From Bacteroidota bacterium (GTDB taxonomy: Bacteria; Bacteroidota; Bacteroidia; Bacteroidales; CG2-30-32-10): a DNA stretch of 5,955 nt. The stretch spans positions 1 through 5,955 of the forward strand of contig JAAXXA010000196.1 of the NCBI GenBank assembly GCA_013334735.1. The letters are read 5' to 3'. Under the pieces are notes generated by a model that saw only the letters and a list, made by a program, of their open reading frames with translations, was not told the origin of the DNA and searched no databases. Position numbers and translations under genes: made by a program. Position 1 is the stretch's first letter. Each line of letters opens with the position of its first letter. Positions 5,257-5,955 of the stretch are shown here, one piece after another.

Positions 5257-5955
5257 TTAGTTAGGGTAACGAATAATTACAACACCTGTAGCGCCTGATT
5301 TACCATTACCGGCGCCACCGTCTCCGGTTCCTCCACCACCACCATTTCCTGTATTTGCTGCAGGAACATCATTACTCCCCGCATTACCTCCGGCAGCGTA
5401 AGTTACAGATGAACCTGAAATTGAACTTGATGTTCCTGCCCCACCTAGTCCCCCTGCATCTCCCGTTTGTCCAACACCTCCTGAACCACCACCACCTGCT
5501 GCACCTGTATTTACAGGTCCTGTATGACCACCGGCATTACCAAGTCCACCTGAAGCGCTTCCCGGTTGAAGTCCTGAACCTCCTGAGTTGCTGTTATTGT
5601 CGCGGGAGCCACCGCCACCTGAACCACCGTTACCACCATTGCCTGAAAGTGTTGGACCGCCACCACCGCCACCAAGCGCTGTAAGATTACTAAAAACAGA
5701 ATTCCCTCCAGTTCCACCAATACTTCCGGCAGCTCCGGTACTTCCTGAACCTCCACCTCCAATGGTAACATTATATGTTTGTATGCCAACTGCAAATGAA
5801 GAGTTAGTAATCAATCCACCGGCGCCACCACCGCCACCTGTATGTCCCCCATAGGTGCCACCACCACCTCCTCCGCCTCCTGCAACAACAAGTAATTCAA
5901 CATTGGCGGTACAATTTGGTTGAAATGAACCACCTGTAGTAAATGTATGAATGGT
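5257..5955 (-). CDS. Glycine-rich surface protein, 5'-partial (C-terminal glycine-rich domain)
   Basis: The frame stays open from the right edge of the window to the TAA at 5257-5259 and gives 232 visible residues. The N-terminus is outside the window. An in-frame TTG at 5812-5814 is not the start, because conserved domain residues lie before it: HTFTTGGSFQP (3-13), VELLVVA (19-25) and an eight-glycine run. The order matches the C-terminal domain of the protein at 1104-3215: HTF..G.F, poly-Gly, GGGGGAGGLI, VFSNLTALGGGGG (87-99), SSISGSSVTYA and a final GVVIIRYPN. Polyglycine-rich folds of this type occur in phage tail adhesins and bacterial surface proteins. Secretion is inferred from the neighbours, since the leader is not visible. 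No anchor or sorting domain follows the domain. Ligand and role are unknown. Confidence 0.8.
   Translation of the reverse strand, partial: TIHTFTTGGSFQPNCTANVELLVVAGGGGGGGGTYGGHTGGGGGAGGLITNSSFAVGIQTYNVTIGGGGSGSTGAAGSIGGTGGNSVFSNLTALGGGGGGPTLSGNGGNGGSGGGGSRDNNSNSGGSGLQPGSASGGLGNAGGHTGPVNTGAAGGGGSGGVGQTGDAGGLGGAGTSSSISGSSVTYAAGGNAGSNDVPAANTGNGGGGGTGDGGAGNGKSGATGVVIIRYPN

Noticed and set aside
5355..5854. His/Leu- and Pro-rich + strand frames and a Val/Glu-rich minus frame at 5511-5795
   Set aside because: They are shadows of the glycine-rich coding region at 5257-5955, which has conserved motifs in its own frame.

Overview
The window looks like AT-rich chromosomal DNA of a Bacteroidota species, probably an uncultured or environmental one. 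The evidence is the secreted-protein style: signal peptides ending in Phe-Ser-Gln, a mature N-terminus with an SAILDLQPDT...GLLIPRM block, and PKD-like, Ig-like, FN3, LamG and glycine-rich modules. No RNA gene, insertion sequence, integrase or CRISPR array was seen, and no gene-free stretch exceeds about 135 bases.

Left end (2-556, + strand): the C-terminal two thirds of a PHP-family phosphatase of the histidinol-phosphatase (HisJ/HisK) type. Its start lies outside the window. It converges on a GNAT acetyltransferase (603-1043, - strand). The 46-base gap holds a small hairpin over the phosphatase stop codon and a short tandem heptamer, CGTAATT.

Middle and right end (1104-5955, all - strand): three consecutive genes for large secreted proteins. 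In transcription order they are a glycine-rich protein cut by the right edge (5257-5955), a PKD-PKD-FN3-LamG protein (3308-5122) and a PKD-Ig-FN3-glycine-rich protein (1104-3215). The last two share a nearly identical N-terminal block, about 84% identical over 122 bp by hand count. The first and last share the same kind of glycine-rich C-terminal domain, ending in GIVIIRYQN or GVVIIRYPN. The locus therefore looks like a modular surface-protein cluster that grew by duplication and domain exchange. An adhesive, carbohydrate-binding or structural role at the cell surface is inferred, not shown.

The most unusual signal is that the hydrophobic cores of both complete signal peptides are encoded by short tandem heptanucleotide repeats (GTTAAAA/GTGAAAA/GATAAAA). 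Seven is not a multiple of three, so a one-unit change would shift the frame of the whole secreted protein. The third gene also has an N-terminal extension that resembles repeat-derived DNA, and its real start may be an internal GTG.
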